A stretch of DNA of 64,000 nt from Bradyrhizobium sp. NDS-1. Its GTDB lineage: Bacteria; Pseudomonadota; Alphaproteobacteria; Rhizobiales; Xanthobacteraceae. Positions 17,197 through 26,068 of the stretch are shown piece after piece. The stretch's first letter is position 1. Every line of letters starts with the position of its first letter. The position numbers and the translations under genes are program-made. The stretch is from contig NZ_CP136628.1 of the NCBI RefSeq assembly GCF_032918005.1, positions 434,001-498,000 of the forward strand, given 5' to 3'. The notes under the pieces are model-generated. The model ran no database searches. It was not told where the DNA came from and worked only from the letters and a program-made list of their open reading frames with translations.

Positions 17197-18360
17197 TCAG
17201 GTCTGCCCGATCAATTTGCGAAACGCCGCCGCGCCGTCCTGCATCGCGTCGCGCCCCTTCCAGGCCAGATAAGTCAGCTTGCCGCCGAGCGTGTCGTGGC
17301 TGCGCAGCCGGCGCGATCCGAGAATGTGGCCGACATTGGAAGGAAAGCGGCTCACCTCGGCGGAGACCAGCGCCGCGATCGCGTCCATCAGTTGCTGGAG
17401 CCGGATTCCCCATTCGCAGTTTTCGATCCCGTCGATGCGCACCTTGAGCGCATATTCGGTATCGTAGACCTCGGTGAGCAGGTGGCGGGCGACCAGCACG
17501 CGGTTATGCCGGAGCGCGATGCGAAGCGCGAGGCGCTTGTCGTCGAGCCGGTCGAGCACCATGGGAACGACGCAGGCATAGGGCGCGGCGGCGACGTCGG
17601 CGGGGCTCTTGCTCGCCGCGGACTTGGTGGCGAGGCGTACCAATTGCCAGGGCGTCGCCAGGCGCCTTGCCACCAGCGTCAGCGCGAAGGGCAGTGCCTC
17701 GGGGTGAGCCTTCTTGAAGGCGTCGAGCTGCGCGGTGACCTGGGTAACCTGGCCGTCGTCGAACCTTGCGATTTTTTCCGGCAGTTTTCCGTTGAATTTC
17801 GGCAGCGCATCGCCGGCGCGCAGCACGTGCTGCATCTTCCTGACGTCGTCGAAGGCGCTGCGCGAGGCCGTGTACTGCGCGAGCTTGGCGCGCGCGAATT
17901 CGGTGCTCTCCGCCGAAGCGAAGGTGCTCTCGAGGACCTTGACGACCTTGATCTGGAAGGTCGACGCGATCTTCAGGACTTCCTTCGGATTGTTGGCGGC
18001 TACCTGGTCGCCGATCGCCTTGATGTAGTCGCGCGCCATGGTCGGCAACAGGTCGCGGCAGATCCACTCCCAGATCGGAGTGAGGGTGTTGCGCGAGATC
18101 CGCCCCATATTGGCGTGCTCGGGCGCGCCGTCGATCAGGAACAGCTCGAGCGGCGCGAAGAAATAGCGCGAAGGACTGGTGGCGCGCGCCTGGGTCGAGC
18201 CGTCCTTGCGAAACTCGGCGCGCAAGCGGGACAGGACGTCGGCCGAGCCCGGCATGTCGATGCCGCACAGCTCGAGCCGCTCCAGCTCACTGAGCAGACA
18301 GCTGCGCGACAGCGGCGTCAGCCTCTGCAGGAATTCCGACAGCCGATCGATCTCGTCCAT
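17197..18360 (-). CDS. Conserved hypothetical protein, alpha-helical, function unknown
   Basis: 387 residues from ATG 18360, which gives the natural start MDEIDRLSEFLQRLTPLSRSCLLSELERLELCG; the frame extends 72 bases further without a ribosome site. The sequence is soluble and rich in helices, with segments such as TPIWEWICRDLLPTMARDYIKAIGDQV and FARAKLAQYTASRSAFDDVRKMQHVLRAGDALPKFNGKLPEKI. No catalytic motif, signal peptide or membrane helix is seen. I do not recognise the family beyond a sense that it is conserved in Bradyrhizobium. It stands alone at the start of the signalling region. Confidence 0.7.
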   Translation of the reverse strand: MDEIDRLSEFLQRLTPLSRSCLLSELERLELCGIDMPGSADVLSRLRAEFRKDGSTQARATSPSRYFFAPLELFLIDGAPEHANMGRISRNTLTPIWEWICRDLLPTMARDYIKAIGDQVAANNPKEVLKIASTFQIKVVKVLESTFASAESTEFARAKLAQYTASRSAFDDVRKMQHVLRAGDALPKFNGKLPEKIARFDDGQVTQVTAQLDAFKKAHPEALPFALTLVARRLATPWQLVRLATKSAASKSPADVAAAPYACVVPMVLDRLDDKRLALRIALRHNRVLVARHLLTEVYDTEYALKVRIDGIENCEWGIRLQQLMDAIAALVSAEVSRFPSNVGHILGSRRLRSHDTLGGKLTYLAWKGRDAMQDGAAAFRKLIGQT

Positions 18361-18686
18361 GGCACGCAATCTTTCGCAGCGTGTCCCGCAGGCATGCGGG
18401 CCCAATGCGTGGAGGCATTTGCGCGCTCTCAACCTCCCAAGAGAAGCAAGCCGCCGTTAATTATTCCGTAAAAACCGGGGGGCGGCCTCCGGGCCAAAGC
18501 GGCGGTTAAGGAGTTTTCGGGCCGTTTGCCCAAGACCTCGGCAGGAAACTCAACCCCTGCGGGATCGAATGCCGGACGCCGCCAGCACAAATTGTGCCGA
18601 CGTCGCCATTTTAGCGCAAAACCGCCGAAATGACCGTAGTCTTACGGAGCAAAAAGTTAACCACAGACCGTCCCCGGTTCCGCTAA
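18361..18686. other. Intergenic region between divergent genes
   Basis: 326 bases between the divergent helical-protein gene and the LuxR-type gene. It includes an AT-rich patch (TTAATTATTCCGTAAAAA, about 18457-18474). It must hold both promoters; I see no convincing operator or RNA. Confidence 0.4.
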
Positions 18687-19319
18687 ATGAGTGACATGGG
18701 GTCACAGAATGATACGGCCACCGATTCGCGGCCGTCGGAATGGTACGAAAGCAGCGCTGCTCCGACTGAAGAGCTCGATTTCGTCCGCCTGGGCGCCGCG
18801 CGGGCCAAGGCGGCCGACGAAATGGCCGCTGCCATCGCTCGGGAGCTCAACGGCCCCCTGACGGCGCTGCTGCTCTACATGGGCGAGATCAAGCATCACA
18901 GCGATCAACTCGCGCCGGCGACCGGCGATCGAGCCTATCTGCAGCGGGTGGTCGAGAACGCGCTGGTCCAGACCGAGCGGGTTTGCGGCCTGGTCAAGCA
19001 GCTTGCCGGTCCCGGCACGGGCGGTTTGCCGATCCCGTCCAGCGTCGAGCACCTGGAATCGAAGGTCGGCCGTGCACAGCAAGCCCAGCGCCCGCCGGGC
19101 GCCGAACTTCTCGGCCCGTCGGGCCAGAAGCGGCTGACCAAGCGCGAGCGCGAGGTGCTGAGGCTGATCAGCGAAGGCTACTCGAACAAGCAGGGCGCGC
19201 TTCGGATGCAGATCAGTCCGCGCACGTTCGAGAGCCATCGCGCCGAGGCGATGCGCAAGCTCGGTGCGCGCAACACCGCGGATCTCGTCCGTGCGGCACT
19301 GCTGCATTCAATCGACTGA
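18687..19319 (+). CDS. HisKA-like domain fused to LuxR-type helix-turn-helix, phospho-His missing
   Basis: 210 residues. Residues 40-105 resemble the dimerisation/phosphotransfer helices of FixL/NtrB-type kinases (EMAAAIARELNGPLTALLLYMGEI), where the family has HEL or HEI. Here the His is Arg52. Residues 150-205 are a LuxR/GerE DNA-binding domain (LTKREREVLRLISEGYSNKQGALRMQISPRTFESHRAEAMRKLGARNTADLVR). The architecture lacks any ATPase or receiver domain. It is probably a DNA-binding regulator that uses the four-helix region to dimerise or to dock a kinase. It resembles the FixJ-like protein at 29373-30008 in its DNA-binding half. Confidence 0.82.
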   Translation: MSDMGSQNDTATDSRPSEWYESSAAPTEELDFVRLGAARAKAADEMAAAIARELNGPLTALLLYMGEIKHHSDQLAPATGDRAYLQRVVENALVQTERVCGLVKQLAGPGTGGLPIPSSVEHLESKVGRAQQAQRPPGAELLGPSGQKRLTKREREVLRLISEGYSNKQGALRMQISPRTFESHRAEAMRKLGARNTADLVRAALLHSID

Positions 19320-19390
19320 GACTGGCGTGTTGCATCGCCGCCAGGCGGTGCGGACAAAGGCCGGAAGAGACCTCTCGAACCCGATCGCGC

Positions 19391-19639
19391 TCAGAAATAG
19401 TCTTCGGCGAAGGGACGCGCGCGCGAGACGGGACGCAGCGGCTTGATCTCTTCCTTCGGTGCGTTCGGGATGATGGTGATGATCCAGCGGGGAGGCATGC
19501 TCGATTCCTGCTCCAGCACCGAACGCACGAAGCCGGTCACCGTCGACTCGCCAGCCCTTACCGTCGCCATCCGGCCGTTGAACTGCGCGATGCGGAAGCG
19601 ACGAACCTCTTTCTGGTCCGCGGTTTCGTAGGTGAACAT
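19391..19639 (-). CDS. Small conserved hypothetical protein
   Basis: 82 residues: MFTYETADQKEVRRFRIAQ at the start, a compact beta-rich core (GRMATVRAGESTVTGFVRSVLEQ; PPRWIITIIPNAP) and a basic, Pro-rich tail. A strong AGGAGGG lies six bases before ATG 19639, which supports translation. No recognised domain, signal peptide or membrane helix. It is convergent with the LuxR-type gene and sits before the HPt gene on the same strand. Role unknown. Confidence 0.72.
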   Translation of the reverse strand: MFTYETADQKEVRRFRIAQFNGRMATVRAGESTVTGFVRSVLEQESSMPPRWIITIIPNAPKEEIKPLRPVSRARPFAEDYF

Positions 19640-19739
19640 GGAAAACCCTCCTGGTTTTCCGCGACTATCACCATCTATGATTAGCCAACTCTAAAAATCG
19701 CAAACCGTAGAAGTACGGCGGGAATGCACGCCCGAGTGG

Positions 19740-20117
19740 TTAGCGCGGCGGCTCCTGTGCGCGTGCGGCGGCATAGGCGGCATCCATCAGGTCCAGCAGA
19801 TCGCGGAATTCGACATCGCCGAGCCGCTCTGCGGACTTCTCGAGCGTGAGCGCCAGCGCCGCGAGCCTGACATAGCCGAACGTCGCTGCCGCGCCCTTCA
19901 GCGAATGCGCTTCGCGCGCGATCCTGGCATGGTGCTGTGCGGGCGAGAGCGTGCGGAATAGCTGGAGGCGCGCGCAGCTCTCGCTCCAGAACACGTCGCG
20001 CACTTCACAAGCGCCGTCTTCGCCGATCTCGCGCACCAGCGCTTCGTAGGCGTGCGGCTCACGCGCGGGTTCGGCATCGAGCGCCTTCTGCGCGGGTAAG
20101 ACGGTGACTTCCAACAT
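19740..20117 (-). CDS. Stand-alone HPt phosphotransfer protein
   Basis: 125 residues. The four-helix histidine phosphotransfer domain shows the canonical REAHSLKGAAATFGYVRLAALALTLEKSAE, whose His accepts phosphate from a receiver. The N-terminal part is a short linker (MLEVTVLPAQKALDAEPAREPHAYEALVREIGEDG). Soluble and monocistronic. Such proteins shuttle phosphate between a hybrid kinase and a final receiver. The hybrid kinase at 30171-33764 and the stand-alone receivers in this region are plausible partners, though nothing in the sequence proves it. Confidence 0.92.
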   Translation of the reverse strand: MLEVTVLPAQKALDAEPAREPHAYEALVREIGEDGACEVRDVFWSESCARLQLFRTLSPAQHHARIAREAHSLKGAAATFGYVRLAALALTLEKSAERLGDVEFRDLLDLMDAAYAAARAQEPPR

Positions 20118-20267
20118 GGCCTTGCCTTGATCACGGATCGCTATCGCGCGGCACGTCCCGGCGCGGGCACACGCCCGTGTCTACGGCATATGAATTTCAG
20201 TTCCAGTAGCAGGTTATGAGGTGTTTGCGGGCCGGCATTAGCCGGCGGTTCACCATGCGAGCCACGG

Positions 20268-20975
20268 TCAGCGCGTGCCGAGCAGTCGGTCGTACTGGGC
20301 CTTCACGATGGCGTAGCATTCGCACGCCGTCTGGCGCAGGCCGTCGAGGTTGACGATCTGGATGTGCCCGCGGCTGTAATGAATGAAATTGGCTTGTTGC
20401 AATGTATTGGCGACCAGCGACACGCTGTTGCGCCGCGCTCCGATCATCTGCGCCATGGCCTCCTGCGTCAGCAGCAGCCGGTAGTCGCCCGACAGGTCAT
20501 GAGTGTGCAACAGGCAGCGCGACAGCCGTGCCTCCACCGGATGGGCGGCGTTGCAGCCTGCGGTCTGCTGGACCTGCGCGTAAACCGCCAGCCCGTGGCG
20601 CGTCAGCAGCGTGCGCAGGAGGATGCTCTGGTTGGCGGCGATCCGCAGCCGGTCGAGATCCATCACCGACGCAAGGCCCGGCACCAGCACGATGGCGGTG
20701 TTCAACGCGCATGCATCGCCCATGGTCGAGAGCGCCCCGAGCAGGCTGTCGCGGCCGATCATGGCGACCTGCACATGCTCGCCCTTGGCGAGTTTCACCA
20801 CCAGCGAGATGACGCCGCGGTGAGGAAAATAAGCGCGCTTCAGCGTCTCCCCGGTCTCGACCAGCACCGCGTCATGGGGCAGGTCAACTGTTCGCAGGTG
20901 CGGGCGGATCAATTCATATTCGTCCGCCGGCAGTGCCGACAGGAAACCGTTGGGCGGGCGCCCCATCGACTCCAA
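20268..20975 (-). CDS. Crp/Fnr-family transcriptional regulator (paralogue 1)
   Basis: 235 residues. The N-terminal cyclic-nucleotide-type beta barrel shows LRTVDLPHDAVLVETGETLKRAYFPHRGVISLVVKLAKGEHVQVAMIGRDSLLG. A dimer helix follows, then the winged helix LTQEAMAQMIGARRNSVSLVANTLQQANFIHYSRGHIQIVNLDGLRQ. It lacks the Fnr iron-sulfur cysteines at the N-terminus but has a C-terminal Cys-x-Cys (TACECYAIVKA). Ligand unknown. The start is TTG at 20975, with AGGGAGG five bases upstream, or ATG at 20966. About 200 bases downstream of a paralogue on the same strand. Confidence 0.88.
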   Translation of the reverse strand: MESMGRPPNGFLSALPADEYELIRPHLRTVDLPHDAVLVETGETLKRAYFPHRGVISLVVKLAKGEHVQVAMIGRDSLLGALSTMGDACALNTAIVLVPGLASVMDLDRLRIAANQSILLRTLLTRHGLAVYAQVQQTAGCNAAHPVEARLSRCLLHTHDLSGDYRLLLTQEAMAQMIGARRNSVSLVANTLQQANFIHYSRGHIQIVNLDGLRQTACECYAIVKAQYDRLLGTR

Positions 20976-21164
20976 AGCTGCCTCCCTTCTTCCGGCGCAA
21001 GCAGGGCGCGGTAGGTGAAACCGCTCCTTGGGCGAGTAAGTTCGATCATTCTCCCGTCGGGATATATTGGCAATTGGGACAAGTTGTCCGATCCGCCGCG
21101 TCGGACGATCGTCCCATTTGCATGTGTATACGTCGGCGTGCAGTCGGAGCGCGTGGAGTTCTCG

Positions 21165-21875
21165 TCACCGCGGGGGACCCATCAGGCGCATACGGTGGGC
21201 CTTCACTGCCGAATTGCAGACGCAGGAGGTCGCTTCCAGCGCCCGCAAGTCGACGATTTCGATCCGGCCGCGTCTGTAGTGAATGATGCCGGCCCGCTGA
21301 AGCTCATGTGCGACCAGCGAAATGGCGTTGCGCCGTACCCCCATCATCTGCGCCAGGGCTTCCTGCGTCAGCGGAACAATCTCGCTGTCCGACAGGTCGC
21401 GCGCACGCAACAACCAGCGCGCCAGCCGCGCCTCGACGGGATGCAGCGTGTTGCAGAGCAGGGACTGCTGGGCATGCGCGAGCAGGACCTGTTCATGGCG
21501 GACCATCAGGCTGCGAAACGGCGCGCTTGCGGCCGCGACGGCCCGGAAAGCCGCTATTTCCAGCGTTGCAGCAGTGCCGGGAAACAGCACGACAGCGTCC
21601 GCCGGCATGATGCCGTCGGCAAGCCCTGCGCCGCCGCCCACGACGCTGTCGCGACCCAGCATCGCAATCTCGATCATCTGTCCGTCGGACAGGCCGACCG
21701 TCATCGAAATGGAGCCGCCGTGAGGAAAGTAGACATACTTCAGCGCGGCGCCTGCCTCGCCCAAGACAGTCTCCCTGACCATTTCCACCGTCGTGAGATG
21801 TGGACGCAGCAGATCCAAATCTGCCGCATCGAGCATTTGCAGCAACTGATTGGGCAGGTGGCCGCTCGCGGTCAT
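21165..21875 (-). CDS. Crp/Fnr-family transcriptional regulator (paralogue 2)
   Basis: 236 residues from ATG 21875, matching the length of the neighbouring paralogue; an upstream GTG (21929) has no ribosome site. Same plan: LTTVEMVRETVLGEAGAALKYVYFPHGGSISMTVGLSDGQMIEIAMLGRDSVVGG, then the DNA-binding LTQEALAQMMGVRRNAISLVAHELQRAGIIHYRRGRIEIVDLRALEATSC. The C-terminal SCVCNSAVKA repeats the Cys-x-Cys and VKA of paralogue 1. The recognition helices RRNAISLVAHEL and RRNSVSLVANTL differ, so they may bind related but distinct sites. Probably a local duplication. Confidence 0.88.
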   Translation of the reverse strand: MTASGHLPNQLLQMLDAADLDLLRPHLTTVEMVRETVLGEAGAALKYVYFPHGGSISMTVGLSDGQMIEIAMLGRDSVVGGGAGLADGIMPADAVVLFPGTAATLEIAAFRAVAAASAPFRSLMVRHEQVLLAHAQQSLLCNTLHPVEARLARWLLRARDLSDSEIVPLTQEALAQMMGVRRNAISLVAHELQRAGIIHYRRGRIEIVDLRALEATSCVCNSAVKAHRMRLMGPPR

Positions 21876-22315
21876 GCGGGTCAATCTGGCGCGTCTCGAT
21901 ATTCCGGTTGCGCCGCGCTCGTTCGTCACCCAGTCGCGCGGCGGGAAAAATGTATCGTAACGGTTGTGGAGATGTCCATATACCCGTTAGAGGGCAGACA
22001 GCCCAGGGCATTTGCGGCGGAAATAGGAGCGACGCGCTGATTCGCTCCGGAGCCTGCGCGCCTGTCCTGCAAGGGGCGCAGGAAAAGCGGCAAGGGGGCC
22101 CTTCATGAGCCGGAAGCACTGCATCCGTGCTGCGATCGGACGCCGGTCGCCGCGGGCATCCACTTGCATCGGACGAGTGCTCACAGTCATCCGACTTTGC
22201 TCCAGATCATGGCGCCACCTGGCCGCAGATGTCGCGTCCATGGTCTTCGTTTTCCCGGCGCCGCAAACGACATTGACGACCATTCATTTCTCGATCGAAC
22301 CCAGAGGAGAAAGGC
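21876..22315. other. Divergent promoter region of Crp/Fnr gene and receiver gene
   Basis: 440 bases without a convincing gene. It contains an AT-rich segment (AAAAATGTATCGTAACGG, about 21946-21963) suited to a promoter for the Crp/Fnr gene on the minus strand. The short frames within it have no ribosome sites. Confidence 0.4.
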
Positions 22316-22789
22316 GTGCGCCACGGCCCCATGATTGAATTGCCAGAACGGGACGCTCAAATGGGACGAGACGGCCTGCACCATATTCTCGTTGTCGATG
22401 ACGATCCGATGGTGTGCATGGCCATCGAGATCTATCTCCAGCGTAACAATCTTCGCGTCACGATCGCAGAGGGAGGTGAAGCCGGACTGCGGGCCCTCGA
22501 ACACGAACAGTTCGATCTGATGATCATCGACATCTTCATGCCGCACATGCGCGGGTTCGAATCGATCCGGATTTTCCACGAGCGGGCGCCCGTCATTCCG
22601 TTGATCGCGATGTCCGGCTACGCCTTCGCCAATCTGAATTCGCCCGCACCCGACTTCCTCCGGATGGCGCTGGAGCTTGGGGCCGCACGCTGTCTGCGCA
22701 AGCCGTTCACGCCGCACGCGCTGCTCGCCGCCATCAACGATTGCCTGGCGGAGCACCGCGACATTGCGTCGGCCGCGCGACTGGGTTAG
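22316..22789 (+). CDS. Single-domain response regulator (receiver only)
   Basis: 157 residues. Receiver domain at about 20-145: HILVVDDDPMVCMAIEIYL (acidic pocket), DLMIIDIFMPHMRGFESI (phospho-acceptor Asp), AMSGYAF and RCLRKPF (conserved Lys). There is no output domain. GTG at 22316 has GAGGAG seven bases before it; ATG 22331 is an alternative. The phrase PDFLRMALELGAARCLRKPFTPHALLAAINDCL closely matches the receiver at 33742-34161, so the two are paralogues. It lies upstream of cheA on the same strand but 417 bases away. It may relay phosphate to an HPt or act by protein contact. Confidence 0.9.
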   Translation: MRHGPMIELPERDAQMGRDGLHHILVVDDDPMVCMAIEIYLQRNNLRVTIAEGGEAGLRALEHEQFDLMIIDIFMPHMRGFESIRIFHERAPVIPLIAMSGYAFANLNSPAPDFLRMALELGAARCLRKPFTPHALLAAINDCLAEHRDIASAARLG

Positions 22790-23206
22790 CGCCGCGCGCG
22801 CCGCGGCGGCCGCGGGGTAACTGTTCGTTTACCGAAAGCGCGAACTTCTGCGGATCTCGCCAGACGCGAAACGACGGCCGCGAGGGCGCCCCCGATTGCG
22901 GACGGCGTCGTTCAATCCTGCGCAGGCCGTGCCTATCGTCCTACAGGAGCAGGACTTTCGCGTGCATCCCGCCGCGCCGTTGTCGGCGCGTTTACCTGAC
23001 GCCTCTCGCCGCCGCGGCGCGATGACGGTTTTGCCGAAAGGCCTCCCCGAATGCAGCCGAACGGCAAACTTCTCTTCAATATCCGTATTAGCACGGAGGA
23101 TGAAATTAACGGGACCGTGAAAGGGGATGTCTAACGATCGAAAAGGGCTTCCGTCGATTCCAAGCGCGGCCCAGGCGTCGAAGTCCAGCTCAGTAAGGCG
23201 TAGCTC
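22790..23206. other. Leader region of the chemosensory operon
   Basis: 417 bases. A 27-codon frame (23051-23134) ending 72 bases before cheA has no convincing ribosome site. No clear sigma-54 or sigma-28 promoter is evident to me by eye. The cheA ATG itself lacks a strong Shine-Dalgarno (GTAAGGCGTAGCTC precedes it). Confidence 0.4.
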
Positions 23207-26041
23207 ATGGATGATCTGTTGCGGGAGTTTCTGACGGAGACCAGCGAGAGCCTGGACACCGTGGACAATCAGCTGGTGAAGTTCGAGCAGGAGCCGAACA
23301 ACGCCAAGATCCTGGATAACATCTTCCGCCTGGTCCACACCATCAAGGGCACCTGCGGCTTCCTCGGCCTGCCGCGGCTCGAAGCGCTGGCACATGCCGG
23401 CGAGACGCTGATGGGCAAATTCCGTGACGGCATGCCGGTGACCGGGCAGGCGGTGACGGTGATCCTGTCCTCGATCGACCGCATCAAGGAGATTCTGGCG
23501 GGCCTGGAGGCAACCGAATCCGAGCCCGAGGGGAACGACCGCGACCTGATCGACAAGCTGGAAGCGATGGTCGAGCAGGGCATGGCGGCGATGTCAGGCT
23601 CGGCGCAGCCGATGCCGGCGGCGTCGGCTTCGCCGATCGCGGCAGGAGCCGCTGCTCCCGTCACCGAGGCGCCGCCGCTGGTGCCGGAAGCTCCTGTTGC
23701 CGCCGCGCCTGCACCGGCAAAAGACATGACCACGGGTTCGCTGATCGACCAGACCCTGGAGCGTCCGCTCCGTCCGGGCGAGGTCTCGCTCGACGAGCTT
23801 GAGCGCGCCTTCCGCGAGACCGCGATCGAGGCGCCCGCGCCCGTTGCCAGGGTCGAGGCCGCTGCTGAAGCGCCGGCATCCATGGCCAAGGAAACGGCCA
23901 AGGAAGCTGCAAAGCCTGCCAAGGAGAAGGCCGCGCCGAAGAAATCGATGGCCGACGAGGGAGCCTCCGAAGGCGCCAGCATCGCCAACCAGTCGATCCG
24001 CGTCAACGTGGACACGCTGGAGCATCTGATGACCATGGTCTCCGAGCTGGTCCTGACCCGCAACCAGCTGCTGGAGATCTCCCGCCGCAACGAGGACACC
24101 GAGTTCAAGGTGCCGCTGCAGCGCCTGTCCAACGTCACCGCCGAGCTGCAGGAAGGCGTCATGAAGACGCGCATGCAGCCGATCGGCAATGCCTGGCAGA
24201 AGCTGCCCCGCATCGTCCGCGATCTGTCGAGCGAACTCGGCAAGCAGATCGAACTCGAGATGCACGGCGCCGACACCGAGCTCGACCGCCAGGTGCTCGA
24301 CCTGATCAAGGACCCGCTCACCCACATGGTGCGCAACTCCGCCGATCATGGCCTGGAGACCCCCGCCGAGCGCCTCGCTTCCGGCAAGGGCGAGCAGGGC
24401 ACCATCCGCCTGTCCGCCTATCACGAGGGCGGCCACATCATCATCTGCATCGCCGACAACGGCAGAGGCCTCAACACCGAGAAGATCAAGGCGAAGGCGA
24501 TCTCCTCGGGTCTCGTCACCGAGGCCGAGCTCGAGAAGATGAGCGAAGCCCAGATCCACAAGTTCATCTTCGCGCCGGGCTTCTCGACCGCGGCCGCCAT
24601 CACCTCGGTCTCCGGCCGCGGCGTCGGCATGGACGTGGTGCGCACCAACATCGACCAGATCGGCGGCACCATCGACATCAAGAGCGTGGCCGGCGAAGGA
24701 TCCTCGGTCACCATCAAGATCCCGCTGACGCTCGCCATCGTCTCCGCCCTGATCGTGGAAGCCGCCGGCGATCGTTTTGCGATTCCCCAGCTCTCCGTGG
24801 TCGAGCTGGTGCGGGCCCGCGCCAACTCCGAGCACCGCATCGAGCGCATCAAGGACACCGCGGTGCTGCGCCTGCGCAACAAGCTGTTGCCGCTGATCCA
24901 CCTGAAGAAGCTCCTCAAGATCGACGACGGCGCGGCCTCCGATCCCGAGAACGGCTTCATCGTGGTCACGCAAGTCGGCAGCCAGACCTTCGGCATCGTG
25001 GTCGATGGTGTCTTCCATACGGAAGAGATCGTCGTGAAGCCGATGTCCACAAAACTGCGTCACATCGACATGTTCTCCGGCAACACCATCCTGGGCGATG
25101 GCGCGGTCATCATGATCATCGACCCCAACGGCATTGCCAAGGCGCTCGGCGCCGCCGGCTCCTCCGCCCATGACATGGGCGACGAGAACGGCGCGCATCA
25201 CATCGGCAGCGGCGAGCAGACCACCTCGCTCCTGGTGTTCCGCGCCGGCTCGTCGCAGCCCAAGGCGGTCCCGCTTGGCCTCGTCACGCGCCTCGAAGAG
25301 CTGCCCGCCGACAAGATCGAGTTCTCCAACGGCCGCTACATGGTGCAGTACCGCGAGCAGCTGATGCCGCTCATCGCCATGGAGGGCGTCACCATCGCCA
25401 GCCAGGGCGCCCAGCCGATCCTGGTGTTCGCCGACGATGGCCGCTCCATGGGCCTCGTCGTCGACGAGATCATCGACATCGTCGAGGAACGGCTCAACAT
25501 CGAGGTCGGCGGCTCCTCCTCCGGCATTCTCGGCTCGGCCGTGATCAAGGGCCAGGCCACCGAGGTGATCGATGTCGGCCACTTCCTGCCGATGGCGTTC
25601 GCCGACTGGTTCACCCGCAAGGAGATGAAGCCGTCGCTGCACTCGCAGTCGGTGCTGCTGGTCGACGACAGCGCGTTCTTCCGCAACATGCTGGCCCCCG
25701 TCCTCAAGGCGGCCGGCTACCGCGTCCGCACCGCGCCGACCGCGCAGGAGGGCCTCGCCGCGCTCCGCGCCCAGAGCTTCGACGTGGTCCTGACCGACAT
25801 CGAGATGCCCGACATGAACGGGTTCGAGTTTGCCGAGACCATCCGCTCCGACAACAATCTGGGCTCGATGCCGATCATCGGCCTCTCCGCGCTGGTGTCG
25901 CCGGCGGCGATCGAGCGCGGCCGTCAGGCCGGCTTCCACGACTATGTCGCCAAGTTCGACCGGCCCGGTCTGATCGCGGCGCTGAAGGAGCAGACCGCGG
26001 GCGCCGCCGGCGCCTCCGAGCTGAGCCGCGCGGCGGCGTAA
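23207..26041 (+). CDS. cheA: Hybrid CheA histidine kinase with two CheW-like domains and a C-terminal receiver
   Basis: 944 residues. Order: HPt (1-110; His44 in LVHTIKGTCGF); a long Ala/Pro-rich linker with no P2 domain but a conserved helix SLDELERAFRET; dimerisation domain from about 260 (RVNVDTLEHLMTMVSELVLTRNQL); HATPase (HMVRNSADHGLE, GRGLN, GRGVGMDVV); a CheW-like P5 domain from about 512; a second CheW-like domain (about 670-805); and a receiver (LLVDDSAFFRN; Asp864 in VVLTDIEMPDMNGFEF). It phosphorylates CheY in response to chemoreceptors. The attached receiver may act as a phosphate sink. First gene of a cheA-cheW-cheY-cheR operon. Confidence 0.95.
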   Translation: MDDLLREFLTETSESLDTVDNQLVKFEQEPNNAKILDNIFRLVHTIKGTCGFLGLPRLEALAHAGETLMGKFRDGMPVTGQAVTVILSSIDRIKEILAGLEATESEPEGNDRDLIDKLEAMVEQGMAAMSGSAQPMPAASASPIAAGAAAPVTEAPPLVPEAPVAAAPAPAKDMTTGSLIDQTLERPLRPGEVSLDELERAFRETAIEAPAPVARVEAAAEAPASMAKETAKEAAKPAKEKAAPKKSMADEGASEGASIANQSIRVNVDTLEHLMTMVSELVLTRNQLLEISRRNEDTEFKVPLQRLSNVTAELQEGVMKTRMQPIGNAWQKLPRIVRDLSSELGKQIELEMHGADTELDRQVLDLIKDPLTHMVRNSADHGLETPAERLASGKGEQGTIRLSAYHEGGHIIICIADNGRGLNTEKIKAKAISSGLVTEAELEKMSEAQIHKFIFAPGFSTAAAITSVSGRGVGMDVVRTNIDQIGGTIDIKSVAGEGSSVTIKIPLTLAIVSALIVEAAGDRFAIPQLSVVELVRARANSEHRIERIKDTAVLRLRNKLLPLIHLKKLLKIDDGAASDPENGFIVVTQVGSQTFGIVVDGVFHTEEIVVKPMSTKLRHIDMFSGNTILGDGAVIMIIDPNGIAKALGAAGSSAHDMGDENGAHHIGSGEQTTSLLVFRAGSSQPKAVPLGLVTRLEELPADKIEFSNGRYMVQYREQLMPLIAMEGVTIASQGAQPILVFADDGRSMGLVVDEIIDIVEERLNIEVGGSSSGILGSAVIKGQATEVIDVGHFLPMAFADWFTRKEMKPSLHSQSVLLVDDSAFFRNMLAPVLKAAGYRVRTAPTAQEGLAALRAQSFDVVLTDIEMPDMNGFEFAETIRSDNNLGSMPIIGLSALVSPAAIERGRQAGFHDYVAKFDRPGLIAALKEQTAGAAGASELSRAAA

Positions 26042-26068
26042 GAGCAGGACAGGGATCAGGAGACACAC

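Noticed and set aside
23051..23134. 27-codon frame before cheA (possible leader peptide)
   Set aside because: No convincing ribosome site and no attenuator structure following it.
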